Shown one piece after another: positions 8,619 through 16,010 of a stretch of DNA of 38,717 nt; position 1 is the first letter of the stretch, and each line of letters begins with the position of its first letter. The notes below the pieces were generated by a model that did no database searches, had not been told where the DNA came from, and was given only the letters and a program-made list of their open reading frames with translations. The stretch covers positions 1 through 38,717 of the forward strand of contig CALUTP010000029.1 of the NCBI GenBank assembly GCA_944323725.1. Direction: 5' to 3'. The position numbers and the translations under genes were made by a program. This stretch comes from Candidatus Gastranaerophilales bacterium. Its GTDB lineage: Bacteria > Cyanobacteriota > Vampirovibrionia > Gastranaerophilales > Gastranaerophilaceae.

Positions 8619-9086
8619 ATGAGAATAGAAGCAGTTTCTTTAGTTAATGTGAAAACTAATAATATACTAAAAAATTCCCATATAAAGCGTGATAATCAGG
8701 CTTTTATGTCAGCATGTAGAGATAATGAAAGTCTCAAGGAGCAGATTTCGGATTTAAGAGTATTTAACCATCATATTTATGAATATGAAAAGGGTTTAAG
8801 AAATCTTATTTTAACTACTGAAAAAGGTAAATATAGAGATTATATTGAAAATAAATTGCAGAATCGTAATATTGATTATGCAATAAATGAAGTTGGTAAT
8901 GGGAAAATTAATGTATTTTTTGGTGAGAAAAGTTGTGTAGATGTAGTAAAAACATTTAGTCCTAGATTGAATGAATTATCTGCTGAACAAGATTTTATGC
9001 TTGGAATAATGCTTGGTTATGACAGAGTAAAACAATGTGAGCGTTATTTGAAAATCAAAAACAAAATAATATTGCTGCGTAAATAA
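8619..9086 (+). CDS. DUF2023-like protein, predicted metal-repressed
   Basis: Residues 49-148 match what I remember of the DUF2023 family (PF09633): FNHHIYEYEKGLRNLIL (49-65), a middle helix pair, GKINVFFGE (95-103), RLNEL and the C-terminal motif GYDRVKQCERY (133-143). Function of DUF2023 is unknown; in Bacteroidota it is, from memory, often found beside flavodoxin or iron genes. The first 48 residues are an extra, non-conserved extension. The protein (155 aa) has no signal peptide or TM segment. An AAGGCGG site precedes the ATG, and the promoter carries two DtxR-type operators, so induction under iron or manganese shortage is the expectation. A strong terminator follows. Confidence 0.85.
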   Translation: MRIEAVSLVNVKTNNILKNSHIKRDNQAFMSACRDNESLKEQISDLRVFNHHIYEYEKGLRNLILTTEKGKYRDYIENKLQNRNIDYAINEVGNGKINVFFGEKSCVDVVKTFSPRLNELSAEQDFMLGIMLGYDRVKQCERYLKIKNKIILLRK

Positions 9087-9131
9087 AATCGAACCCTTTT
9101 TTGTTTATCATATTATTTATACTTAATTACT

Positions 9132-9166
9132 ACTTGTTTATTGAAAAATAAACAAGTTTTTTATTT
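9132..9166 (+). terminator. Intrinsic terminator after the DUF2023-like gene
   Basis: A perfect 11-bp stem (ACTTGTTTATT 9132-9142 with AATAAACAAGT 9147-9157), loop GAAA, then TTTTTATTTT. It stands between convergent genes. Confidence 0.9.
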
Positions 9167-9168
9167 TG

Positions 9169-10200
9169 TTATGAATTCTTTTTATTGGATTGATTTCCAT
9201 TTCGGTAGCCTATACCAGCCCTGTAGCCCGAGATCGCATATAATATAGGAAGTGCAGGCTCTATCCATTTTAACCCAGACATTACTGCAACAGTTGCGAT
9301 GTCATCAGTATGAAGTCCGATATCTAGAGGTTCGGGTCTACGTTCATCAAATAGATGCTTATTTTTATACCTATTGTCATTATTATGTTTTTCAAAACAA
9401 GGATTTATAATTTTATTGCCTATATAATTAGCGATTGCACTGCCTCCTATTACCCCTGTTGTAAGTATTCCGCATATCATTCCTATTGCTCTTTGAGTTT
9501 TTGATTTGATTTTGTATTTTTCCATTATTGCAAGTGCTCCGCCTGCTCCAATGTTGCATAAAAATATATTAGCTAAGTACTGATAAGAACCTTCTTTTAT
9601 TTTATCAGGAATTTTTGATTTCCAATTTTTATCTGTAAGTTTATCTCCAATTATGCCTCCTGATATTCCTCCAAGAACTGGAATTAGACCAAATACTGAG
9701 AGCCTTCCGATTTCAGAAAAAATTTCTTTTGACGTTACATTTTCAGGATCTGGAATTAATTTATTTAAAAATCTTTTTCCAGAAAAATCATTATTAAAAG
9801 TTTTAAATAACTGTTTTATTTCTTTAAATTTTAGAGGTTTTTCTTTTGCTTTTTCTAATATTTTTTTTGTTGATTCTTCAATTGTATTGAGTTCTAAAAA
9901 ATTAGTTATTAATTCTTTGTTTTGTTGTTTTATTACTTTTATTGTCTTTGGAATTGATTCTGTTTTTTTAAAAATTTTATTTGTAATTTTAGGTGCTGCA
10001 AGTGCGGATAACACTGTAATGGCCATTGTTGCGGATGTTCTTATTAGGGATTTTTTCTTTTTATTTTTGGGGGTGTTATGTACTTGTTTTGTAACACATA
10101 TAGCTGCACCTGCTGTTAATATGGAGGGGACTGCTCGTTGAAATTTTGCAACTAAAATCGGCTGGTCAAGAAACTTGCCTGCTATTTTGAGAGTATTCAT
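9169..10200 (-). CDS. Membrane protein co-transcribed with the DtxR-type regulator
   Basis: No known family is recognised. The 343-residue product has glycine/alanine-rich hydrophobic segments near residues 24-38, 53-70, 167-186 (SVFGLIPVLGGISGGIIG), 207-224, 236-258 and 304-328, with a long charged region at 75-165. Such Gly-rich helices suggest a membrane-embedded or phage-holin-like structure rather than a standard transporter; no metal-binding motif stands out. An AAGG site lies 10 bases before the ATG. The gap to the upstream regulator stop is only 12 bp, so both genes should share the metal-controlled promoter at 10674-10702. Function may concern metal storage, transport or envelope adaptation; this is inference from context only. 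Confidence 0.85.
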   Translation of the reverse strand: MNTLKIAGKFLDQPILVAKFQRAVPSILTAGAAICVTKQVHNTPKNKKKKSLIRTSATMAITVLSALAAPKITNKIFKKTESIPKTIKVIKQQNKELITNFLELNTIEESTKKILEKAKEKPLKFKEIKQLFKTFNNDFSGKRFLNKLIPDPENVTSKEIFSEIGRLSVFGLIPVLGGISGGIIGDKLTDKNWKSKIPDKIKEGSYQYLANIFLCNIGAGGALAIMEKYKIKSKTQRAIGMICGILTTGVIGGSAIANYIGNKIINPCFEKHNNDNRYKNKHLFDERRPEPLDIGLHTDDIATVAVMSGLKWIEPALPILYAISGYRAGIGYRNGNQSNKKNS

Positions 10201-10212
10201 TTTATTTTTACC

Positions 10213-10641
10213 TTATCTATTTATTTTGTATATATCTGTAAAATTTTCTATTTCTTTAGAGTAATTGGTGTAATATTCAGTAAATGCAGCAATTCGTTCA
10301 AGAGCATTTTCCGAAATTACATGTTCTATTTTGCAAGCATTCTCTGATGCTTCTTCTGGAGAAAGTCCTAAGATTTTTTCAAAAAAATTATGCAGAGCTT
10401 TATGTTTGGTGATCACTTTTAGTGCTTGCTTTTTACCTTCATCTGTCATAGAAATTACATCATATCTGCCGTAATTTATTAAATCTTTGGAGGCAAGTTT
10501 TTTTAGTGCTTCAGTTACTGAGGCTCTACTTACTTTTAATTCGTGTGAAATATCTATAGCTCGAATACTTTTATTTTTTTCAATAAAATTATAAATGGTT
10601 TCTAGATAATCCTCTAAGCTGGATGATAATTTTTCCTGCAC
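10213..10641 (-). CDS. DtxR/MntR-family metal-dependent repressor
   Basis: The 142-residue protein has the N-terminal winged helix (SIRAIDISHELKVSRASVTEALKKL, 25-49) and the dimerization/metal domain of the short MntR-like members, without the SH3/FeoA-like third domain. By alignment from memory to B. subtilis MntR and C. diphtheriae DtxR, the metal ligands are Asp11, Glu14, His80, Cys103, Glu106 and His107. Asp11 is MntR-like, Cys103 is DtxR-like, so metal choice (Mn or Fe) is not settled. The start is GTG 10641 behind GGAG with 8-base spacing. Its promoter holds the palindrome also found before 8619, indicating autoregulation. It heads an operon with 9169-10200. Confidence 0.92.
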   Translation of the reverse strand: MQEKLSSSLEDYLETIYNFIEKNKSIRAIDISHELKVSRASVTEALKKLASKDLINYGRYDVISMTDEGKKQALKVITKHKALHNFFEKILGLSPEEASENACKIEHVISENALERIAAFTEYYTNYSKEIENFTDIYKINR

Positions 10642-10673
10642 AATTTTTACTCCAAATTATTACTTATATAATA

Positions 10674-10702
10674 ATTGTAAGGCAAGCCTAACATTTTGTC
10701 AA
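10674..10702 (-). promoter_or_regulatory. Autoregulated promoter with DtxR-type operator
   Basis: On the minus strand TTGACA (10697-10702), 17 bp, TACAAT (10674-10679). The spacer contains GTTAGGCTTGCCTTAC (10677-10692), which differs from operator 1 at 8566 by one central base. The -35 overlaps the stop codon of the upstream amidohydrolase gene. Confidence 0.85.
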
Positions 10703-11859
10703 GCTATTACTTTTAAAGATTTTTGAGTAATAGCATCAGGTCTTGATTTAAAAGCTTGTACAGCTGCATTTATTCCAGTCCCTATTGCAAGAGCTCCACC
10801 AATTATTAGTGCGCCGGTTTTGGAGGAAGCGAATTTTTTTACAGCACCTTTAATCCCTTTTGCAGGAATTTTTTTTACCCAATTTTTAGTAAAAAATAAT
10901 TCTTGAGCATTTTCATAGAATAATTTATTTATTAGAGTTTCAGCATTGTTAAATTTGCCTCTTATTGCTGTTTTAATTTGTTCAATATTTTTTCTATAAT
11001 ATTGTGGATCCTTAATCCCGTCAGCTCCAAATTTACCAAGCGGAGCATCCGTTCCAAAAAGAAGTCGGCTGGTCATATCCCCTTTTGAGGTATGTTGTAG
11101 TTTTTCTAAGGTATCAAGTATAACTTTTTTATCAGCTTTTCCATCATCTACCCAAGAGATATCTGCATATATTAAAGCGTCTCCTTTTTCAATTGAATCT
11201 AAAAGTACTTTTACAGCTCTTGAGTGGCTTTCCTCTCCTGCTCCCATATGAGCAAGAATTACTGGCACATTTGGATGGCGTTTTGCTAGTGCATATACTT
11301 GTTCCGGTGAAGAATATGGACATCTTATCGCGTCTGTATGGAATAAGCATGGAAAATTATTTTTTTCGGCAACTCGCATATAATCATCATATTTTGCATC
11401 ATCTGCAGCAAGTTTCATATGCAGTGGATGAAATTTTAGTCCATAAAATTTTCCTTCTTTTATTACTTGTCTAATTTGGTTTGCATTTGGTGTTTCATTC
11501 GGCTGGCAGACAGCAAGGGGTTTTAATATAGGCATTTGGGAGGATATTTTAAGCATTTCTCGGTTACCGTCAAGTTCATTTAAATATCTTATCTGTACTC
11601 CTTTTTGTTTAGCTTTTTTTTCTAATTCTGGAACTTTGTTATTTATGCAGTCTAAATTTGATACAATAATTTTTTCTACTGTGTCTGCTCCGCCGCTTAT
11701 GGGTTGTGATAGAATGTCTTTGAAATGTCGTATTTCAAATTTATCGCATGTCCCAAAAAGCCCGTCGGTAAATGTTCCTACATGAGTATGGGCATCTATT
11801 ATTTTGCCGGTAAATTTCGGGTTGACTCGATTGTGAAGTTGTACATTTTGAACTTTCAT
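10699..11859 (-). CDS. Amidohydrolase-2 family metal-dependent hydrolase with C-terminal membrane segment
   Basis: A TIM-barrel hydrolase of the amidohydrolase superfamily. Metal-binding and catalytic blocks are DAHTHVG (Asp22, His24, His26), YGLKFHP, CLFHTDA, VILAHMGAGEES and LLFGTDAP. The barrel ends near residue 330. It is followed by a lysine-rich stretch and a hydrophobic segment (TGALIIGGALAIGTGINAAV), which could anchor the enzyme to the membrane. The N-terminus has the motif KFTGK (15-19), shared with two unrelated proteins of this window. AGAGG precedes the ATG. A leader of roughly 150 nt with hairpins precedes it (see 11880-12030). Substrate unknown; 386 aa. Confidence 0.85.
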   Translation of the reverse strand: MKVQNVQLHNRVNPKFTGKIIDAHTHVGTFTDGLFGTCDKFEIRHFKDILSQPISGGADTVEKIIVSNLDCINNKVPELEKKAKQKGVQIRYLNELDGNREMLKISSQMPILKPLAVCQPNETPNANQIRQVIKEGKFYGLKFHPLHMKLAADDAKYDDYMRVAEKNNFPCLFHTDAIRCPYSSPEQVYALAKRHPNVPVILAHMGAGEESHSRAVKVLLDSIEKGDALIYADISWVDDGKADKKVILDTLEKLQHTSKGDMTSRLLFGTDAPLGKFGADGIKDPQYYRKNIEQIKTAIRGKFNNAETLINKLFYENAQELFFTKNWVKKIPAKGIKGAVKKFASSKTGALIIGGALAIGTGINAAVQAFKSRPDAITQKSLKVIA

Positions 11860-11931
11860 GGAAAACCTCTTGTTTTTTAATTATTATTTATGCGCCATGA
11901 GACCTTTGGCTGATGATTTTTTGCTAGTTTC

Positions 11932-11950
11932 GGAATACACTAAATTCCGC
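11932..11950 (-). other. Hairpin in the amidohydrolase leader
   Basis: CGGAAT/ATTCCG six-bp stem with loop TTTAGTG on the minus strand. The loop bases TAGT can pair with ACTA just downstream (AAACTAGC), so an H-type pseudoknot is possible. The upstream TATAAT (about 12002-12007, minus) could start this leader. Function unknown. Confidence 0.4.
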
Positions 11951-12079
11951 TAATTCATAATTCCAGTTAATTGTCTATTCGAAAAATTTCTAATGATTTT
12001 TTATTATATTATTTATAAGTCTTTTTGTCTTGTTGTTTACAAAACTTATATATTTTATATATTTTATCGAAAACACTTT

Positions 12080-13432
12080 TTAACTCCTATTATCACTTTC
12101 TATATCCTCTTTTATTGCATTAAATAAAGAAAAACAACAGCCCCACATCGATACAACACTAGGTTTAGCTGTTTTTTCGTAGTTACATTTGTTAAATAAA
12201 ATAGTACCATCGTCTCTTGTATTAAAAAGTAGTTTCCTTGTGGAATCTGTATATTCGCCTTGAAGATAAATCCTTTGATTTTTTATTTCTTCTGCTGAAA
12301 AGGCTTCTTCTATTGGAAAAAGTTTCCCTTTAAAATCTTTTATGTTAAAACGTCTATCCCCATTTAAAAATGATTTAAAATTTTGAATTTCCTGAGGGTT
12401 TGCTTCGACTTCAGCTATATTCCGTCCTACGTATTCAAGTAGATTTTCAATATTTTTTACCATTTTATACTTATCAATAGGATATTCAATAGTAGATTCA
12501 TCTGTAAAGCTAAATCCTTTTACTTTTCCATTTTCTCCTCGTATAGGTGTGAAGTTATAAACTCCTCTTGCTCCTCTTGTAATACAACTATCATAGGATG
12601 TAAATAAATGATCATTATTATTTTTATCTTTTAGTGCAACTTTTTCTGCATTTGAAAGTGAAAATAAATTGAAGTCATACCAATTATTGTTTTTTACAAA
12701 TTTTTTCATTTCACCTACAGTATTATTAATATCTTGACCATGTGAAATGTAATAATAAAATTCTGGTTTAAGTTTTCTATCTCTGGCTAGCCATTTTATA
12801 GAATTTTCTATTGGATGTCCTGATGGAACATATACTTTTATGCCGTTAGCACATGCTTTATTTATTTCTTGGATTATGGGATAAGTATATTCAACACCCT
12901 GCCCCATAGGGTCTAGGGCTCTTATATAGTGCATATTATCATTTGGATATTTTGATAAAATTTCTAACATTTTTAATATTTTACTGCCTTGTTGGTCAAG
13001 ACCTACATTATCTGGTGTTAAATTTATATTTTGCTCAAATATCTTACTCATCTGGTTAGATAAATTTTGCAATGATATATGCATCCCAAGAGGTATTGCT
13101 ATATAATCAGGTTGTTCATTTTTGGGTAAATTATTAATTTGTACAAGGTTATCTCTCAGGCTTTTTAATTGTTTTATTCTGCGGTCTTTTGGATTTAATT
13201 CAAGAGGTAAAATTTTCAAATCCATATTTTTATCTATTGCTTTTGCAAAATAATATAAATCATCAGCATGCTGTCCACCATCCAGCATAAATACATTTTT
13301 ACCATTAAAAGATAAATTATTATATGCACTAAAATTAACACTATTACCGGATCCATGTTTGGGTAATGTGCGTGTTATGTAATTTTTATAATTCTTTTGG
13401 TTAATGTAATTGTTTGTTATACTTAGTTGCAT
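12080..13432 (-). CDS. Protein of unknown function with N-terminal SFNGK motif
   Basis: I do not recognise this 450-residue protein. It has no signal peptide and no clear membrane segment. An Asn/Ser/Tyr-rich N-terminus of about 45 residues ends in LSFNGK (40-45), like two other proteins here. Then follows an ordered region starting NVFMLDGGQHADDLYYFAKAI, with further motifs DYIAIPLGMH, MHYIRALDPMGQG, GIKVYVPSGHPIENS, FYYYISHGQD and SVVSMWGCCFSLFNAI. The alternating strands and the conserved-looking His/Asp/Ser residues suggest an enzyme with an alpha/beta core. No ribosome binding site is visible before the ATG, and it may be co-transcribed with the GNAT gene 59 bp upstream. Confidence 0.8.
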   Translation of the reverse strand: MQLSITNNYINQKNYKNYITRTLPKHGSGNSVNFSAYNNLSFNGKNVFMLDGGQHADDLYYFAKAIDKNMDLKILPLELNPKDRRIKQLKSLRDNLVQINNLPKNEQPDYIAIPLGMHISLQNLSNQMSKIFEQNINLTPDNVGLDQQGSKILKMLEILSKYPNDNMHYIRALDPMGQGVEYTYPIIQEINKACANGIKVYVPSGHPIENSIKWLARDRKLKPEFYYYISHGQDINNTVGEMKKFVKNNNWYDFNLFSLSNAEKVALKDKNNNDHLFTSYDSCITRGARGVYNFTPIRGENGKVKGFSFTDESTIEYPIDKYKMVKNIENLLEYVGRNIAEVEANPQEIQNFKSFLNGDRRFNIKDFKGKLFPIEEAFSAEEIKNQRIYLQGEYTDSTRKLLFNTRDDGTILFNKCNYEKTAKPSVVSMWGCCFSLFNAIKEDIESDNRS

Positions 13433-13491
13433 GATTTATTTTGTGTTATTTAATTTTTAAACTCCGTAAATTTATTTTTTTGCCTTTTAGT

Positions 13492-13983
13492 TTATAAATA
13501 ATATTCCATTATGTAATCATCCATTACAAATCCTGAGCCTATATCTGTAACTACTGCATCTGTTATTTTAAACCCCCATTTTTTATACGTATTGATTGTA
13601 TTTGTATTGTATTTGTTTACTGTTAATCTAATAGTTTTAAGATTTTCCATTATAGTAAGTTCTTTTATTTTTTCAAAAGCTTTTTTACCAATTCCTTTAT
13701 GTCTGTAATCTTTTATTATATATAGTTTTGATAAAAACATATAGTTTTTTTTATTTGAAATCCCAAAATACCCGATATTTTCATTGTTTTCGATAACAAA
13801 ATAGTAGTTATAATCTTCTTCAAGTATTTGTTTTTCTATCGCAGTTGAGGATTGAAATTGTTCAATCATATATTCAATTTGTGCAGGTATTAGGATTTCT
13901 GTCCAATATTCATGCCATATATTAGAAGCAAGTATAGCAAGTTTTTGTATATCTTGATTTAAAACGTTTTTAAATTCTGTCAT
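13492..13983 (-). CDS. GNAT family N-acetyltransferase
   Basis: GNAT enzymes move the acetyl group of acetyl-CoA to an amine. The CoA-binding motif A is RHKGIGKKAFEKI, preceded by the beta-strand FLSKLYIIKDY, and the later NTINTYKKWGFK block is typical. I use ATG 13983 (163 aa): GGAG lies 6 bases upstream, and this ATG overlaps the TGA of the thioesterase gene as ATGA, indicating translational coupling. An in-frame ATG 12 bases further upstream lies within the thioesterase gene and would place the Shine-Dalgarno inside the coding region. Substrate unknown. Confidence 0.88.
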   Translation of the reverse strand: MTEFKNVLNQDIQKLAILASNIWHEYWTEILIPAQIEYMIEQFQSSTAIEKQILEEDYNYYFVIENNENIGYFGISNKKNYMFLSKLYIIKDYRHKGIGKKAFEKIKELTIMENLKTIRLTVNKYNTNTINTYKKWGFKITDAVVTDIGSGFVMDDYIMEYYL

Positions 13984-14726
13984 ACTTGGCTCCATTCACA
14001 GCTTAGTAAACATATGTCTTCACCAGTTTTAGTATTTTTTAATACATGCACTGTTGAAGTTTCACTTGTTAAATATACCAGAGATTGTAATTCTTCTGAA
14101 AATTTGATTTCTTTTTTAAATACCATATCAACTGTTTTTATAGCGTGTTTTATTTTGAAATCAAAACTTAATGGTTCAAATGCCCAGATAATATAATTCC
14201 CATTATTAGCATGTAAATTTACGTCTATGTCATTATATCTAACTTCAAATATTTTTTGAATATCAGGGGAGGTAACGGGAATTTTTATTTTTCCATATTT
14301 TAAATCATCTTCCTGTTTTTCAAAAGGAGGCATAAATGGGTTTTGCAAAACTTTTTCTATAGGTGCTAGTGATTTGTTTTTCATATCAACTAATGACCAA
14401 GTACTTGCAACTCTACAGAGGCATTTATCTTTATTCCACAATTCAAAGTCACGATATGCAAATAATTTATTATAGCCTCTTGGGTTTGTTTTTACAATAA
14501 GATTATTAATTCCTGCGGGGTATTCGTCAAATTCCATTCTGTATTTTAAAAGAAACCACATAAGGTTTTGTTTTGTTATATTGGTATAGCCAAAATTAAG
14601 GCTTTCTGCATTTTCACTTGCAAAATCCTGTAAGTAATTTAAAAGGGCTGATGGTTTTAATGTATGATTACAGTCCATTTCAGAATATTTTATTTCTATA
14701 TTTTTTATAAACCCTTTTTCTATCAT
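13980..14726 (-). CDS. Acyl-ACP thioesterase (FatA/FatB-like)
   Basis: This enzyme releases fatty acids from acyl carrier protein in the cytosol. Two hot-dog domains are visible: the first from residue 1 to about 130 with NYLQDFASENAESLN and MWFLLKYRMEF, the second with the catalytic block RYNDIDVNLHANNGNYIIW (Asp, Asn and His of the D-x-N-x-H motif). Length (248 aa) is normal for the bacterial branch. I place the start at ATG 14726, 9 bases after AGGG; a GTG at 14732 is also in frame but too close to it. The gene forms a coupled pair with the GNAT gene. A TATAAT lies at about 14750-14756 (minus), next to the terminator of the upstream gene. Confidence 0.88.
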   Translation of the reverse strand: MIEKGFIKNIEIKYSEMDCNHTLKPSALLNYLQDFASENAESLNFGYTNITKQNLMWFLLKYRMEFDEYPAGINNLIVKTNPRGYNKLFAYRDFELWNKDKCLCRVASTWSLVDMKNKSLAPIEKVLQNPFMPPFEKQEDDLKYGKIKIPVTSPDIQKIFEVRYNDIDVNLHANNGNYIIWAFEPLSFDFKIKHAIKTVDMVFKKEIKFSEELQSLVYLTSETSTVHVLKNTKTGEDICLLSCEWSQV

Positions 14727-14761
14727 AAACACTTACCCTATTTAAATTCATTATATAATAA

Positions 14762-14791
14762 AAATAAAAAAATGCAGACTATGAAGTCTGC
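14762..14791 (-). terminator. Intrinsic terminator after the methyltransferase gene
   Basis: A 7-bp stem GCAGACT/AGTCTGC with loop of four bases, followed on the minus strand by ATTTTTTTATTTTTATT. It separates 14927-15691 from the thioesterase gene. Confidence 0.8.
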
Positions 14792-14926
14792 GTTAAATAT
14801 CTGTTCATATACCAGTATTATTAATTCCATAGCCTATTTGGACTATTTTATTAATTTATAAATTATATTGTAAAATAATAATAACCATTTGTCTAGTGTT
14901 TTAAAGAAAAATTTTGTCAAAAAAGT

Positions 14927-15691
14927 TTAATGTGTTTTTAGATATTCTAAATCTTCAGAAATTTTACTTTTTCTTTTACCAGTTTGTTTTAGATAAATAT
15001 AATATGAATTTTTTATTATTGTACTAAAATCTTTTTGAGAAATAGTTTTGTCTGAAAATAAATGAAAGTCGTTATAAAAAACATAATTTTTATTAAAATA
15101 TTTTGCTAGATATTTAAGAGTTGTTTTATCATAAAAACTTATATGCTGGCCAGTTTCTGGGGTATAGTACCACCAATTACCAATCTTTGGAATAGGGTAT
15201 GGCAATAAAGGCTGAGAAAATAGTAGGTTAGGTGAAATTTGAAAGAGTTCTTCAAGTTCATGTAAAGGATTTTCTAAGTGTTCAAGCACTTCAAATGCTG
15301 TTATAAGTTCGATTTTATCTTTTTTATTATATTCAAAGCCTTTGGCAAACAGATTTTCGCTATATTTATCAATCCATACAAAATCATATCCGTCATCACG
15401 CATAAGTCTTGTTAAAATTCCCCAGCCTCCTGCATAGTCAAGAAATTTTAAATCACTGTTAAAAAAGCCCTCTATTACAGCAGAAGTTATTATTCTATTG
15501 TCATAATTCCTTTTTAAAATTCCAGTATCTTCTTTTGCAATGGGATTTAGATATGCCTCATTAAGCCAGTATGGTTTTTCAGTTTGCAGATGCTTGCATA
15601 TAGGACATAAATAATATTTTACATCATACTTTTTTAGAATTTTGCCTTCAAAAACTTCGTTACATTCGCTTGAGCAAATATTGCATTTCAT
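14927..15691 (-). CDS. Class I SAM-dependent methyltransferase with zinc-ribbon N-terminus
   Basis: The N-terminal knuckle CNICSSEC...CPIC (Cys3, Cys6, Cys29, Cys32) should bind zinc. It is followed by a Rossmann methyltransferase domain (Methyltransf_23 type) with SAM motif I LKFLDYAGGWGILTRLM, the acidic end of strand 2 (WIDKY) and TAFEVLEHLENP (motif II/post). This layout is common among methyltransferases acting on sugars or small molecules in surface-polysaccharide loci, but no such locus is present here. The product has 254 residues. The start has no Shine-Dalgarno and lies six bases after a -10 element, so the mRNA is predicted leaderless. Confidence 0.88.
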   Translation of the reverse strand: MKCNICSSECNEVFEGKILKKYDVKYYLCPICKHLQTEKPYWLNEAYLNPIAKEDTGILKRNYDNRIITSAVIEGFFNSDLKFLDYAGGWGILTRLMRDDGYDFVWIDKYSENLFAKGFEYNKKDKIELITAFEVLEHLENPLHELEELFQISPNLLFSQPLLPYPIPKIGNWWYYTPETGQHISFYDKTTLKYLAKYFNKNYVFYNDFHLFSDKTISQKDFSTIIKNSYYIYLKQTGKRKSKISEDLEYLKTH

Positions 15692-15697
15692 AAAATA

Positions 15698-15726
15698 ATC
15701 ATAATGTTATTTTATAATTTTTGCAA
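15698..15726 (-). promoter_or_regulatory. Leaderless-type promoter of the methyltransferase gene
   Basis: On the minus strand TTGCAA (15721-15726), 17 bp, TATGAT (15698-15703), then six bases to ATG 15691. No Shine-Dalgarno. Confidence 0.7.
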
Positions 15727-15795
15727 TATTATATTATTTTTAAGTAATAACATTAAAAAAAAATTAATTTTTTTATTATTTTTATAATCTTAGTC

Positions 15796-15911
15796 AATAA
15801 TGTAATTGGTGTTCTTGCACCTCCTGCAAGGTTTAATCCAAGATGATTCTATCGTTTGCAGGGAGTAACCGGAAATTAAATTTCCATTAGGTGAAGTAAT
15901 ATTATATAATT
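15796..15911 (+). ncRNA. Aptamer-like three-way-junction RNA (candidate riboswitch)
   Basis: Pairing by eye: P1 15796-15806 with 15901-15911 (10 of 11 positions pair), an inner helix CACCT (15818-15822) with AGGTG (15889-15893), arm 2 CCTGCAA (15823-15829) with TTGCAGG (15856-15862), and arm 3 GGAAAT (15871-15876) with ATTTCC (15880-15885). Junction strand 15863-15870 (GAGTAACC) is unpaired and could bind ligand. I compared it from memory with TPP, SAM, c-di-GMP, purine, preQ1, guanidine and T-box RNAs and found no match. It precedes a terminator/antiterminator switch, which argues for a cis-regulatory element rather than a free sRNA. Confidence 0.5.
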
Positions 15912-15927
15912 GTGTCATCTTTGTATT

Positions 15928-15985
15928 GATTAAAATAGTCGATTTTAATCGGACTCAAATGTAGTTATGAGTCCGTTTTGTGTTG
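15928..15985 (+). terminator. Terminator/antiterminator switch before 16011
   Basis: Hairpin A: GATTAAAAT (15928-15936) with ATTTTAATC (15942-15950). Terminator: CGGACTCA (15950-15957) with TGAGTCCG (15968-15975), then TTTTGTGTT. Alternative hairpin: AGTCGAT (15937-15943) with ATCGGACT (15948-15955, one bulged G), which opens both. The coding region begins 26 bases after the terminator, behind AAAGGA. Confidence 0.6.
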
Positions 15986-16010
15986 AATAGTGTTATAGAA
16001 AGGAACTTTT

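Larger units (their letters stand above)
15692..16010 (+). other. 319-bp intergenic region with divergent promoters and structured leader
   Basis: The left 40 bp hold the promoter of the minus-strand methyltransferase gene. A poly-A/T tract follows (15750-15780) and then a TATAAT (15783-15788), the likely -10 of the plus-strand leader. The rest is the structured leader and switch listed separately. No convincing peptide with repeated codons is seen in it. Confidence 0.7.

Noticed and set aside
9653-10141. 162-codon frame on the plus strand opposite the membrane protein gene
   Set aside because: No ribosome binding site and a composition that mirrors the hydrophobic codons of the minus-strand gene, which has a Shine-Dalgarno and an operon context.
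11932-11960. preQ1-type pseudoknot
   Set aside because: The loop is too short, the A-rich linker before ACTA is missing, and it lies about 70-100 bases from the start codon.
15842-15890. Short reading frame in the 16011 leader as an attenuator peptide
   Set aside because: The frame from ATG 15844 has no repeated amino-acid codons near the switch and ends about 40 bases before it.
15796-15985. 6S RNA or other free sRNA reading of the structured leader
   Set aside because: A rod-like closing helix is present, but the domain ends in a three-way junction rather than one central bubble, and the terminator/antiterminator pair right before a gene points to cis regulation. Not fully excluded.
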